DNA of 64,000 nt from Pseudomonas sp. ACM7. Its GTDB lineage: Bacteria > Pseudomonadota > Gammaproteobacteria > Pseudomonadales > Pseudomonadaceae. The notes under the pieces were generated by a model. It searched no databases. It saw only the letters and a program-made list of their open reading frames with translations, and was not told the origin of the DNA. The position numbers were made by a program, and so were the translations under genes. This document shows, one piece after another, positions 27,842-36,671 of this stretch (within the stretch, counting starts at the first letter, position 1; each line of letters opens with the position of its first letter). The stretch is taken from positions 450,327 to 514,326 of the forward strand of contig NZ_CP024866.1 in assembly GCF_004136015.1 (NCBI RefSeq). Reading direction: 5' to 3'.

Positions 27842-28590
27842 TCAGCATGCCCCCAAGCGAGCGTGACCTGCACGCCTACGTCGACCATCAACTCAGCGAT
27901 GCCGACCGACGTCTGGTGGAGACTTTTCTGGCCAGCAACACTGAAGTGGCTGCACACGTGCGTGCCTGGCAGCAGGACGCCCAGCAACTGCGCGCGGCAT
28001 TGAGCGGCGCCCTGCAGCAACCGGCCAATCCGGACCTCGACCCGGCGCTGATTCGCCAACGCCTCAAACGACAATCGCGCCGTCACCTGGCCAGCGCCGC
28101 CCTGTTGCTGATCGCAGTCAGCGTCGGTGGGCTCAGCGGTTGGCAAGCCCGGGAGATGACACTTGTCAGTGCCCCGCCGCCGATGACCGATGCGATGCAG
28201 GCGTATCGACTGTTTGCCCAGCAAGGCATCCTGCCGGCCGATTACAAAGTCAGCGACGACGGTGATATGCAGGGTTGGCTTGACCGCTATTTCACTCAAG
28301 CCAATCGCTTGCCTGACCTCTCGGGCGCCGGTTTCAAACCGGTCAGCGGACGCTTGCTGAGCACCGAGCAAGGGCCGGCGGCGATGGTGGTTTACGAAGA
28401 TCAGGGCGGGCATAAAGTCAGTTTCTACGTCCGCCCACCGGGTCCGAAAAACTACCTGTTACCGAGGGGCAGTCGCTGCGATGGCGAGTTGCAGGCCGAG
28501 TACTGGTCGGGGGGCGGGTACAACTACGCGATGGTCAGCCCGAGCGATACGCCGGCGGCGCAGATGCTCAAGCAGACGGTACGGTTTTAA
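27838..28590 (+). CDS. Membrane anti-sigma factor
   Basis: A 250-residue partner of the ECF sigma, translationally coupled to it. The cytoplasmic N terminus (about 1-80; LHAYVDHQLSDADRRLVETFLASN) is an RsiW-like anti-sigma helix bundle without the zinc HxxxCxxC motif. A single membrane helix follows at about 83-102 (HLASAALLLIAVSVGGLSG), and a periplasmic domain at about 105-250 contains the few Cys. The topology suits release of the sigma factor by regulated proteolysis or by a periplasmic redox change. An alternative start at ATG 27847 would shorten it by three residues. Confidence 0.88.
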   Translation: MISMPPSERDLHAYVDHQLSDADRRLVETFLASNTEVAAHVRAWQQDAQQLRAALSGALQQPANPDLDPALIRQRLKRQSRRHLASAALLLIAVSVGGLSGWQAREMTLVSAPPPMTDAMQAYRLFAQQGILPADYKVSDDGDMQGWLDRYFTQANRLPDLSGAGFKPVSGRLLSTEQGPAAMVVYEDQGGHKVSFYVRPPGPKNYLLPRGSRCDGELQAEYWSGGGYNYAMVSPSDTPAAQMLKQTVRF

Positions 28591-28595
28591 AAGAT

Positions 28596-28673
28596 CAAAA
28601 GATCGCAGCCTTCGGCAGCTCCTACAGGGGAACTCAAAATCTGTGTAGGAGCTGCCGCAGGCTGCGATCTTTT
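28596..28673. repeat. REPIN (family 2)
   Basis: AAAGATCGCAGCCTTCGGCA and TGCCGCAGGCTGCGATCTTT are inverted around a 40-bp spacer between convergent anti-sigma and IclR genes. It reaches the IclR stop codon. Confidence 0.9.
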
Positions 28674-29509
28674 CAACCCTGCCCGAACACTTGCGAAGGC
28701 CTACGCAGCAACGGGTCGAACGGATTGATCCGCGGCCCGATCAGTGCCGCTTCGCGCTTGAGCATTTCCACCACCGTCGGCAAGCGATCCGGCCCCAGCC
28801 GATCACTCACAGTCGCCACACTCAGTGCCGCGACCGCCCGCCCTTCACGATCCAGAATCGGCACCGCCACCCCGGCCATGCCCTGCAATACGCCGGTGTT
28901 GCGCCCGGCATAACCCAGCTTGCGCACGTTCTCGACTTCCGAGCGCAGGAACACCTCGTCGTACAGGTGGAAATCCTTGAGCCGCGGCAAGTTGTAGTGA
29001 ATCACCGTGTCGCGCTCTTCTTCTGGCAGGAACGCCAGAATCGCCAGACTGCCCTGCCCCACGCCCAACGCCACCCGCCCGCCGATGTCACCGGTAAACG
29101 TGCGGATCGGAAACGGTCCTTCACTGCGATCCAGGCAGATCGCATCAAAACCACTGCGCGCCAGCAAGAACAACGAATCCCCCAACGACGCCGACAGCCG
29201 CAGCAGCGCCGGACGCACCAGTTCGCGCAGATTTCCAGTGTTCCCGGCACGAGCCGCCAGGGCGAAAAACTCCAGACTCAAGCGATAGCGTTTGCTGCGC
29301 GCATCCTGCTCGACCATGCCCTCATCCATCAGGCTGCGCAGCAATCGATGCGTGGTCGGTTGTGACAAACCGATGCGCTGGGCCAGTTGCGTCACCCGCT
29401 CCCCGCCCTCGACGGTGTCACCCAGACTGCGCAGCACGGCAAACAGTCTGGAGACTGCGCCAACACCGACATCACTTTTGCTTTCATTCCGCTCAATGGA
29501 ATCTGTCAT
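28673..29509 (-). CDS. IclR-family transcriptional regulator
   Basis: A 278-residue regulator. The winged helix-turn-helix is at about 18-75 (RVTQLAQRIGLSQPTTHRLLRSLMDEGMVEQD), and the GAF-like IclR effector domain at about 85-265 (GVLQGMAGVAVPILDREGRAVAALSVA). It is divergent from the ABC importer operon at 29754, which it most probably controls. The ligand is unknown and should relate to the substrate of the adjacent oxidase. Confidence 0.93.
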   Translation of the reverse strand: MTDSIERNESKSDVGVGAVSRLFAVLRSLGDTVEGGERVTQLAQRIGLSQPTTHRLLRSLMDEGMVEQDARSKRYRLSLEFFALAARAGNTGNLRELVRPALLRLSASLGDSLFLLARSGFDAICLDRSEGPFPIRTFTGDIGGRVALGVGQGSLAILAFLPEEERDTVIHYNLPRLKDFHLYDEVFLRSEVENVRKLGYAGRNTGVLQGMAGVAVPILDREGRAVAALSVATVSDRLGPDRLPTVVEMLKREAALIGPRINPFDPLLRRPSQVFGQG

Positions 29510-29753
29510 GGGTTTTCTCGAGTATTAATTTACTCACCGAATGAAACTGAAAATAGTCATCGCCTCAGTGAAATAGGCCATTGAGCCCATCCTATTCTTC
29601 GTCCTACTCTGCGTCCAGACAGGGGCGATTCGAACAACAGCGGCAGCCGACTGAAGTCGAGCGCCAACGCACCCAGCAAGACCTTTTCGTATCTGCCCAT
29701 ACAAAAAAGCGCGCCTTCGGGCGACGCATAACAATCTCAGGTGGAGCGCAGTT
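29510..29753. promoter_or_regulatory. Divergent control region of the IclR gene and ABC/oxidase operon
   Basis: AT-rich DNA next to the IclR start holds GAGTA (29520-29524) and TACTC (29531-29535) as a short inverted repeat, plus an ACTGAAA / AGTGAAA direct repeat at about 29548 and 29570. These are candidate regulator sites. GGTGGAG precedes the ATPase start at 29754. No gene is seen in this gap. Confidence 0.4.
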
Positions 29754-30773
29754 ATGGCTTTTGTGCAACTTGAAGGACTCGGCAAACGTTACGGTGAGAT
29801 CGACGCCGTCGTTGCCACCAACCTCTCGGTCGAGAAAGGCGAGTTCGTCTCGCTGCTCGGCCCCTCCGGATGCGGCAAAACCACCACCCTGCAAATGATC
29901 GCCGGCTTCGTCGAAGTTTCGAGCGGTCGTATCCTGCTGGATGATCGCGACATCACCCACGCCAAACCCGCCAGCCGTGGCCTGGGCGTGGTGTTCCAGA
30001 GTTACGCGCTGTTCCCGCACATGACCGTGAAAGACAACGTCGCCTTCGGCCTGCGCATGCGCAAAGTGGCCAACGGCGAGTTGCAGCAGCGAGTGGACCG
30101 GGTGCTGAAACTGGTGCGCCTCAACCAGCACGCCGAGCGTTACCCGCGAGAACTCTCCGGCGGCCAGCGTCAGCGTGTTGCATTGGCTCGGGCTCTGGTG
30201 ATCGAGCCGCCGGTGCTGTTGCTTGATGAGCCGCTGTCCAACCTCGACGCCAATCTGCGCGAAGAGATGCAATTCGAGATCCGCCGCATCCAGCGCGAAG
30301 TCGGGATCACCACGCTGATGGTCACCCATGACCAGTCCGAAGCGCTGTCCATCAGCGACCGGGTGGTGGTGATGCAGGCCGGGCGCATCACTCAGATCGA
30401 CGCTCCCTACACCCTGTACGAACACCCGCGCACCGAGTTCATTTCCGGGTTCGTCGGCAAGGCCAATCTGCTGCCCGGCGAACGGGACAATACCGGCGTC
30501 GTCCAAGTGAGCAGTGGCGGCGATCTGACCCTCAGCCTGCGCCCGGAAAAAATCGATCTGCGGGAAAAAGGTCAGGGCCGTCTGCAAGGCAACATCGTCA
30601 GTCGCTTCTTTCTCGGCAGCCAATGGCTGTACGGCGTATCGACGACCCTGGGCGAACTCAGCGTGGTGCGCCGCAACGACGGTTCGGCACCGCTGACCGA
30701 AGGCACGGCGGTCGGCCTCGATTGGGACGCAACGTTGCTGCGGGTGTTGAGTGTCGACGAGGTGCCGGCATGA
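29754..30773 (+). CDS. ABC importer ATPase, PotA/spermidine-putrescine class
   Basis: A 339-residue ATPase. It has Walker A GPSGCGKTT, Q-loop VFQSYALFPHMTV, signature LSGGQRQR, Walker B VLLLDEPLSNLD and the H-loop VTHDQ (about residues 38-205). A C-terminal TOBE regulatory domain follows (about 270-335). It energises two permeases that follow directly, with the stop overlapping the first permease start (ATGA). The class imports polyamines, opines, 2-aminoethylphosphonate or related amines; linkage to an amino-acid/opine-type oxidase supports an amine substrate. Confidence 0.93.
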   Translation: MAFVQLEGLGKRYGEIDAVVATNLSVEKGEFVSLLGPSGCGKTTTLQMIAGFVEVSSGRILLDDRDITHAKPASRGLGVVFQSYALFPHMTVKDNVAFGLRMRKVANGELQQRVDRVLKLVRLNQHAERYPRELSGGQRQRVALARALVIEPPVLLLDEPLSNLDANLREEMQFEIRRIQREVGITTLMVTHDQSEALSISDRVVVMQAGRITQIDAPYTLYEHPRTEFISGFVGKANLLPGERDNTGVVQVSSGGDLTLSLRPEKIDLREKGQGRLQGNIVSRFFLGSQWLYGVSTTLGELSVVRRNDGSAPLTEGTAVGLDWDATLLRVLSVDEVPA

Positions 30774-31639
30774 GTACGCTTGTCGCCATTCGCCAGGGAC
30801 GCCAGGGTTACTGGCTGTCGGCACCCGCCCTGGCCTTGTACCTCAGCCTGCTGGTTATCCCGCTGCTGCTGACCTTGGTGCTGTCTTTCAACGTCTTCGA
30901 CTACAGTTCGGGGATCAACGGCGATGCCTACACCCTCGACCACTACAGCAGCCTGCTGGGCGACCCGTACTTCTACGAGATCTTTCTGCGCACGATTTGG
31001 ATCAGTGTCCTGACCACCCTGCTCTGCGTGGCGATCGGCGTGCCCGAGGCCTACATCCTCAGTCGCATGGGCACGCCGTGGCGCTCGATTTTCCTGATTC
31101 TGATCCTCACCCCGCTGCTGATTTCAGTGGTGGTGCGCGCCTTCGGCTGGAGCCTGTTGCTCGGCGCCGACGGTCTGGTCAACCAGACCCTGCAAGCCTT
31201 CGGCGGCTCGCCAATGAAACTGCTCTACACGCCGTTCGCGGTGGTGATTGCGCTGGTCCACGTGATGCTGCCGTTCATGATCATTCCGGTCTGGACCTCG
31301 TTGCAAAAACTCGACCCGGCCGCCGAACAAGCCGCGATGTCCCTCGGTGCCAGCCACTTCACCGTGATGCGCCAAGTGGTGCTGCCGCAAATCATGCCCG
31401 GTGTGCTCTCCGGCACCTTGATCGTGTTCGGTCTCGCCGCCAGCTCTTTTGCGATTCCCGGTCTGCTCGGCGGACGCCGGATAAAAATGGTCGCCACGCT
31501 GATCTACGACCAATACCTGTCGGAGCTCAACTGGCCGATGGGTGCGGCCATCGCCGTGGCCCTGCTGTTGCTCAACCTGCTGATCATGCTGTCGTGGAAC
31601 CGGATGATCGAAGGCCGCTACAAGAAGTCATTGGGATAA
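30770..31639 (+). CDS. ABC permease 1 (PotB-like)
   Basis: A 289-residue inner-membrane permease with six predicted helices. The EAA loop is at about 190-210 (DPAAEQAAMSLGASHFTVMRQVVLPQIMPGV), which docks the ATPase. ATG 30770 overlaps the ATPase stop. PotB/PotH type by gene order and sequence style. Confidence 0.92.
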   Translation: MSTLVAIRQGRQGYWLSAPALALYLSLLVIPLLLTLVLSFNVFDYSSGINGDAYTLDHYSSLLGDPYFYEIFLRTIWISVLTTLLCVAIGVPEAYILSRMGTPWRSIFLILILTPLLISVVVRAFGWSLLLGADGLVNQTLQAFGGSPMKLLYTPFAVVIALVHVMLPFMIIPVWTSLQKLDPAAEQAAMSLGASHFTVMRQVVLPQIMPGVLSGTLIVFGLAASSFAIPGLLGGRRIKMVATLIYDQYLSELNWPMGAAIAVALLLLNLLIMLSWNRMIEGRYKKSLG

Positions 31640-31645
31640 CTCGTC

Positions 31646-32443
31646 ATGTCCAAGAACGGTCCTTTCGCCCTGCTGTTCCATACCCTCGTGGTGCTGTTCA
31701 TGCTGGCGCCGCTGGTGGTGGTGGTTTGCCTTGTGGCCTTCACCCCGGAAAACACCCTGAGCCTGCCAACCACGGAGTTTTCCCTGCGCTGGTTCCGCGC
31801 GGTGTTCGAGCGTGCTGACTTTGTCGATGCGTTCTACAACAGCCTGATCCTGGCCTTTTGCGCGGCCAGTCTGGCGACACTGATTGCGGTGCCGGCGGCG
31901 TTGGCGATCACTCGTTTCGAATTCCCCGGACGCGACTTTTTAAACGGCCTGTTCCTGTCGCCGATCATCATTCCGCACCTGGTGCTCGGCGTCGCGTTGC
32001 TGCGATTGTTTGCGCTGATGGGCGTCAACGGCAGCTTCGCCTGGCTGATCTTCGCCCACGTGCTGGTGATCACACCGTACGTGCTGCGGCTAGTGCTGGC
32101 GTCGGCCATCGGCCTGGATCGCAGCGCTGAACACGCCGCGCAATCGCTCGGTGCCGGGCGCTTCACGCTGTTCCGGGAAATTACTTTGCCGATGATTCTG
32201 CCGGGGGTCGCCGGTGGCTGGCTGCTGGCGTTCATCAACAGTTTCGATGAGGTCACGCTGTCGATCTTCGTCACCTCTCCGGCCACGCAAACCCTGCCGG
32301 TGCGGATGTACGTGTACGCCACCGAATCCATCGATCCGATGATGGCGGCGGTGTCGGCACTGGTGATTGGGTTGACCGCGTTGACGATGATTTTGCTCGA
32401 CCGGGTCTACGGCCTCGATCGGGTTCTGGTGGGCAAACAATGA
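31646..32443 (+). CDS. ABC permease 2 (PotC-like)
   Basis: A 265-residue permease with six helices and the EAA loop DRSAEHAAQSLGAGRFTLFREITLPMILPGV (about 150-180). It pairs with permease 1 to form the channel. It lies 6 bp after permease 1 and 7 bp before the ferredoxin-like subunit gene, so import and oxidation genes are co-transcribed. Confidence 0.92.
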   Translation: MSKNGPFALLFHTLVVLFMLAPLVVVVCLVAFTPENTLSLPTTEFSLRWFRAVFERADFVDAFYNSLILAFCAASLATLIAVPAALAITRFEFPGRDFLNGLFLSPIIIPHLVLGVALLRLFALMGVNGSFAWLIFAHVLVITPYVLRLVLASAIGLDRSAEHAAQSLGAGRFTLFREITLPMILPGVAGGWLLAFINSFDEVTLSIFVTSPATQTLPVRMYVYATESIDPMMAAVSALVIGLTALTMILLDRVYGLDRVLVGKQ

Positions 32444-32450
32444 GGGCGCC

Positions 32451-32741
32451 ATGGCTCTGCTGAAACGACTGGCCGAAGGCGACCGCCCGGCCCTGGACTT
32501 TACCCTCGACGGCACACCTGCCACCGGCCTGCTCGGCGACACCTTGCTGACGGCGGTGCTGACCTGCAGCGAACACTTGCGCGGTAGCGACTTCAGCGCC
32601 GAACCCCGCGCCGGGTTTTGCATGATGGGTGCGTGCCAGGACTGCTGGGTACGACTGGGCGATGGCCGGCGCGTGCGCGCCTGCTCGACGTTGCTCGAAG
32701 CCGGGCAGCAGGTCAGCCGCGAACCGGGGCGCAGCATATGA
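32451..32741 (+). CDS. [2Fe-2S]-binding small subunit of an HcnABC/opine-oxidase-like flavoenzyme
   Basis: A 96-residue ferredoxin-like protein. The cluster motif GFCMMGACQDCWVRLGDGRRVRACST gives CxxxxCxxC with a later Cys, as in HcnA and the small subunits of opine oxidases, D-hydroxyproline dehydrogenase and related complexes. It relays electrons between the two flavin subunits encoded next. A family-2 REPIN separates it from the next gene. Confidence 0.9.
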   Translation: MALLKRLAEGDRPALDFTLDGTPATGLLGDTLLTAVLTCSEHLRGSDFSAEPRAGFCMMGACQDCWVRLGDGRRVRACSTLLEAGQQVSREPGRSI

Positions 32742-32762
32742 CGGTCATTTATCCGGTGCGCC

Positions 32763-32837
32763 CAAAAGATCGCAGCCTTCGGCAGCTCCTACGCCGAACG
32801 CGGTCTCCTGTAGCTGGCGAAGCCTGCGATCTTTTGA
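32763..32837. repeat. REPIN (family 2) inside the oxidase operon
   Basis: AAAAGATCGCAGCCTTCGGC and AGCCTGCGATCTTTTG are inverted around a short spacer. It lies between the [2Fe-2S] subunit and the FAD subunit genes, 23 bp before the latter's start. Confidence 0.88.
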
Positions 32838-32859
32838 TCTTGAATTTCATGGGGTCTAT

Positions 32860-34215
32860 ATGAATTCCGTGATCATCATCGGTGCAGGCCCGGCCGGCAT
32901 TCGTGCCGCACAAACCCTGGTCGCCCACGGCGTTCGCCCGGTGCTGCTGGACGAAGCAGCACGCGGTGGCGGGCAGATTTATCGCCGCCAACCGGCAAAC
33001 TTCAAGCGTTCACCGGTCAAGCTGTATGGTTTCGAAGCTGGCAAGGCCAGCGCGTTGCACCAGACGATCGACACGCTGTGCGAGCAACTCGACTACCGCC
33101 CAGAGACCCTGGTATGGAACGCCGAGGACGGTGCGCTCGACACCTTGCATGAGGGCCGCGCCACGCGGCTGGCGTTCTCCCGTGTGATCGTCGCCACGGG
33201 CGCCACCGACCGGATTCTGCCGGTACCGGGCTGGACCCTTCCGGGGGTCTACAGCCTCGGTGCAGCGCAGATCGCCCTCAAGTTTCAAGGCTGCGCCATC
33301 GGTGAACGCGTGGTGTTCGCCGGCAGCGGGCCGTTGCTGTACCTGGTGGCGTATCAATACGCCAAGGCCGGTGCGAATGTCGTCGCGGTGCTCGACAGCT
33401 CGCCTTTCAGCGCTCAGGCCCGCGCCCTGCCCGGCCTGCTCTCGCAGCCCGCCACCCTGGCCAAAGGCATCTATTACCGCAGTTGGCTGACCGCCCACGG
33501 CATCCCGGTGCATCAGGGCGCCAGCCTGAAACGCATCAATGGCGAGCAACGTGTGCAATCGCTGAACTGGTCCAACTCAAAGGGTGAACAGCAACTCGAT
33601 TGCGACGCCGCCGCCTTCGCCCACGGCCTGCGCAGTGAAACCCAACTCGCCGACCTGCTCGGCTGTGAATTCGCCTGGAACCCGCTCAACCGCGCCTGGC
33701 TGCCGCAACGTGACAGCGCCGGTCGCAGCAGTGTCGCCGAGGTCTACCTGGCCGGTGACGGTGCCGGCATCATGGGCGCCGACGCGGCCGAAATGGCCGG
33801 CGAACGCGCGGCTCTGGCGTTGCTCGAAGACATCGGTTACCTGATCCCGCCGCAACGTGGGACGCAATTGGAGCAGGCGCTGGGACGGATCGATACCTTC
33901 CGCCAAGGTCTGGAACGGGCCTTCATCTTTCCCGAGAATTGGGCCGCCGATGCCCCGAATGACGTAATGATCTGCCGCTGCGAAGAAGTGCGGGCCGGCG
34001 ACATCCGCCAAGTCGTGCGCGAGGGCCATTGGGAAATCAACCGGGTCAAAGCGCATTGCCGGGTCGGCATGGGGCGCTGTCAGGGTCGGATGTGTGGCGC
34101 CGCCGCCGCGGAAATCATTGCCTGCGAAAGCCAGCGCGGCGTGTCCGACATCGGCAGGCTTCGGGCTCAGGCCCCCATCAAACCCCTACCGTTTGGTCTG
34201 GAGGTCGAGTCATGA
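32860..34215 (+). CDS. FAD/NAD-type oxidoreductase subunit (HcnB-like)
   Basis: A 451-residue flavoprotein. The N-terminal dinucleotide fold is GAGPAGIRAAQTLVAHG; a second nucleotide-binding site reads VVFAGSGPLLYLVAYQYAKAG (about 145-165). The C terminus has a BFD-like [2Fe-2S] motif, CRCEEV then CRVGMGRCQGRMC (about 370-410). This is the HcnB / opine oxidase alpha-subunit arrangement. ATG 32860 is used because the longer frame runs through the REPIN. Its stop overlaps the next gene (ATGA). Substrate cannot be assigned from the sequence. Confidence 0.92.
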   Translation: MNSVIIIGAGPAGIRAAQTLVAHGVRPVLLDEAARGGGQIYRRQPANFKRSPVKLYGFEAGKASALHQTIDTLCEQLDYRPETLVWNAEDGALDTLHEGRATRLAFSRVIVATGATDRILPVPGWTLPGVYSLGAAQIALKFQGCAIGERVVFAGSGPLLYLVAYQYAKAGANVVAVLDSSPFSAQARALPGLLSQPATLAKGIYYRSWLTAHGIPVHQGASLKRINGEQRVQSLNWSNSKGEQQLDCDAAAFAHGLRSETQLADLLGCEFAWNPLNRAWLPQRDSAGRSSVAEVYLAGDGAGIMGADAAEMAGERAALALLEDIGYLIPPQRGTQLEQALGRIDTFRQGLERAFIFPENWAADAPNDVMICRCEEVRAGDIRQVVREGHWEINRVKAHCRVGMGRCQGRMCGAAAAEIIACESQRGVSDIGRLRAQAPIKPLPFGLEVES

Positions 34216-35327
34216 TCGAAGTCGATGGCGTCATCATTGGCGGCGGAATTGTCGGTGCCTCCGCCGCGCTTTTTCTGAGCAAGGCCGGGCGTCGCGTGGC
34301 GCTGCTGGAGCGGGACTTCTGTGGCTCGCATTCCAGCGGCGTGAACTACGGCGGCGTACGGCGTCAGGGGCGACCGTTGTCGCAACTGCCGCTGTCGCAA
34401 CGGGCCCACGACATCTGGGGGCAACTGCCGCAGCTGATTGGCATCGACGGTGAATATCAGCGTAGCGGTCATCTGAAACTGGCCCGCAGCCTCAACGACC
34501 TGCACGCCTTGCAAGACTATGCCGCCAGCAGTCGGGGTTTTGGCCTCGATTTGCAGGTACTCGATCGCAGTGAATTACGCGCACGTTTTCCGTGGGTCGG
34601 CGAGGTGGCGGTCGGTGCCTCGTTTTGCCCCGATGACGGTCACGCCAACCCGCGACTGGTCTCCCCGGCGTTCGCCCGGGCGGCGCGGCGACATGGAGCA
34701 CAAGTCCATGAACAATGCCCAGTGACGGCGGTGGAACACGACGGGCAACGCTTTCGCATCAGCACGCAAAGCGGTCTGGAGTTGCAGGCGCCCTGGCTGC
34801 TGAATTGCGCCGGCGCCTGGGCCGGCACCCTGGCAGAGCAATTCGGTGAGGGCGTGCCGATGCACGCCGGGCACCCGGCGATGCTGGTCACCGAGTCGTT
34901 GCCGCTGGTGATGAACGCCAGCACCGGGGTCGAGGGCGGTGGCATTTATGCGCGCCAGGTCGCGCGCGGCAATTGCGTGTTGGGTGGCGGTCAGGGTTTT
35001 GCCCTCGACGGCGCCCGCGCCCGGCCCGGTCAACACGCCGTGATCGAGATCCTGCGTCAGGCCGTCGAGCTTTATCCGTTTCTTGAAGGCGCCCAGGCGA
35101 TTCGCACCTGGAGCGGCACCGAAGGTTACCTGCCCGATCGCCAACCGGTGATCGGCCACAGTGGCACTCAACCCGGTCTGCTGCACGCGTTCGGCTTTGC
35201 CGGTGCGGGCTTTCAGATCGGCCCCGCGGTGGGCCAGGCGCTCACCGAAATCATCTGCAGCGGCGCCTCAAAAGCGTCGCTGGATGCGTTTTCCATCACC
35301 CGGTTTCACTCCATCTCCGTTGCTTGA
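34212..35327 (+). CDS. D-amino-acid-oxidase-type FAD subunit (HcnC-like)
   Basis: A 371-residue DAO-fold flavoprotein. The FAD motif GGGIVGASAALFLSKAG is at the N terminus, and the C terminus GFAGAGFQIGPAVGQALTEII contributes to FAD binding. It should be the dehydrogenating subunit that oxidises the C-N bond of an amino acid or opine, working with the two preceding subunits. HcnABC itself makes cyanide from glycine; the linked ABC importer and IclR regulator argue instead for a catabolic substrate such as an opine, hydroxyproline-like or other secondary amine. Confidence 0.92.
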   Translation: MIEVDGVIIGGGIVGASAALFLSKAGRRVALLERDFCGSHSSGVNYGGVRRQGRPLSQLPLSQRAHDIWGQLPQLIGIDGEYQRSGHLKLARSLNDLHALQDYAASSRGFGLDLQVLDRSELRARFPWVGEVAVGASFCPDDGHANPRLVSPAFARAARRHGAQVHEQCPVTAVEHDGQRFRISTQSGLELQAPWLLNCAGAWAGTLAEQFGEGVPMHAGHPAMLVTESLPLVMNASTGVEGGGIYARQVARGNCVLGGGQGFALDGARARPGQHAVIEILRQAVELYPFLEGAQAIRTWSGTEGYLPDRQPVIGHSGTQPGLLHAFGFAGAGFQIGPAVGQALTEIICSGASKASLDAFSITRFHSISVA

Positions 35328-35345
35328 TAGAGGAAGGTCGCGCCA

Positions 35346-36392
35346 ATGAATAACGTCAAACGCAATGCTCTGCTCGGTATCTCCTGCTTGAGCGCCCTGC
35401 TCACGGTCACCCAGGCCCAGGCCGAACCGACGCTTTACCTGGGCATGAACGGCGGGACTATGGAGCGGCTCTACGCCGACAAGGTGCTGCCGGTTTTCGA
35501 GAAGGCCAACAACGTCAAAGTGGTGATCGTGCCCGGCACCTCCGCCGATATCCTGGCCAAGGTCCAGGCCAGCAAAGGCAACCCGCAGATGCATGTGATG
35601 TTCCTCGACGACGGCATCATGTACCGCGCCATCGCCATGGGGCTGTGCGACAAACTCGAAGACAGCGCGCCGCTGGCGCAGATTCCGGCCAAGGGCCGCA
35701 TCAAGGATCAAGCGGTGGCGGTCAGCCTAGGCGTGACCGGGCTGGCGTACAACACGCGTCTGTTCAAGGAGAAAGGCTGGACCGCACCGACTTCGTGGAT
35801 GGACATGGCCGACCCGCGCTTCAAGGACAAACTGGTGTTCCAGTCGATGGCGTCTTCGACCTTTGGCCTGCACGGCTTCCTGATGTTCAACCGGATTCAG
35901 GGCGGCAGCGAAACCGACGTCGAGCCAGGTTTCAAGGCTTGGCCGAACACCGTCGGGCGCAACGTGCTGGAGTACATTCCGAGTTCGGCGAAGATTTCCG
36001 AAATGCTTCAGACCGACGAAGCCGCGCTGTTCCCGCTGACGCCGACCCAGGTCACCGCCCTGAAACTCAAGGGCATGCCGGTGGAGTATGCGCAGCCGAA
36101 GGAAGGCGCCGTGGTGCTCAACGTGGCCGAATGTGCCATCGCCAACAACACTCAGCCGGAACTGGCGCAGAAACTCGCCGCCTTCTTGCTGACGCCGGAC
36201 GCTCAGGCTGCCGCGCTTGAAGACGGAGACCAGATCCCGTCCAACCCCAATACCCCGACCACCGACAAGACTCGTGGCCAGGTCGAGGCGATGAAGCAAT
36301 ACCTGACCACTGCCATTGCGATCGATTGGGATCAGGTCAACGAACAGCGCCCGGCATGGAATGCGCGGTGGAATCGTAGTATCGAGCGCTAA
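35346..36392 (+). CDS. Periplasmic substrate-binding protein of the ABC importer (PotD-like)
   Basis: A 348-residue binding protein with a signal peptide (about 1-26, ending TQAQA) and a type 2 periplasmic-binding fold (LYLGMNGGTMERLYADKVLPVFEKANNVKVVIVPGTSADILAKVQASKGNPQMHVMFLDDG). It lies last in the operon, 18 bp after the DAO-type gene, and supplies the ligand to the ATPase/permease set. The PotD-like fold is common to polyamine, opine, phosphonate and iron binders, so ligand identity remains open. Confidence 0.92.
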   Translation: MNNVKRNALLGISCLSALLTVTQAQAEPTLYLGMNGGTMERLYADKVLPVFEKANNVKVVIVPGTSADILAKVQASKGNPQMHVMFLDDGIMYRAIAMGLCDKLEDSAPLAQIPAKGRIKDQAVAVSLGVTGLAYNTRLFKEKGWTAPTSWMDMADPRFKDKLVFQSMASSTFGLHGFLMFNRIQGGSETDVEPGFKAWPNTVGRNVLEYIPSSAKISEMLQTDEAALFPLTPTQVTALKLKGMPVEYAQPKEGAVVLNVAECAIANNTQPELAQKLAAFLLTPDAQAAALEDGDQIPSNPNTPTTDKTRGQVEAMKQYLTTAIAIDWDQVNEQRPAWNARWNRSIER

Positions 36393-36430
36393 CTGACAAA
36401 CACCCCATAACTGTCAGCAGGAACGCAATC

Positions 36431-36580
36431 GATGTAGCAGCTGCCGAGCCTGCGAGGTTGCGTTCGGCTGCGAAGCAGTCGTAAAACCAAACACCGTGGT
36501 CATTCAGGAAAACCGCAGGGAATGGATTGGCGACTGCTGCGCAGCCGAACGCAGCCTCGCAGGCTCGGCAGTTGCTACAG
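36431..36580. repeat. Long inverted repeat (repeat family 3)
   Basis: Arms of about 45 bp: GTAGCAGCTGCCGAGCCTGC with GAGGTTGCGTTCGGCTGCG at the left, and CGCAGCCGAACGCAGCCTCG with CAGGCTCGGCAGTTGCTAC at the right. The spacer is about 60 bp. The core differs from both other REP families but shares the AGCTGCCG / GGCTGCG style of family 2. It fills most of the gap between the binding protein and the ZapE-like gene. Confidence 0.88.
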
Positions 36581-36671
36581 GTCGACACAACTGGAATGGA
36601 AATTCCCCCTTTGGTTACACTACGGCGCGGCAGCTCGGGGAGCTGCCTGACGATTACGGGGTGAAATCACA

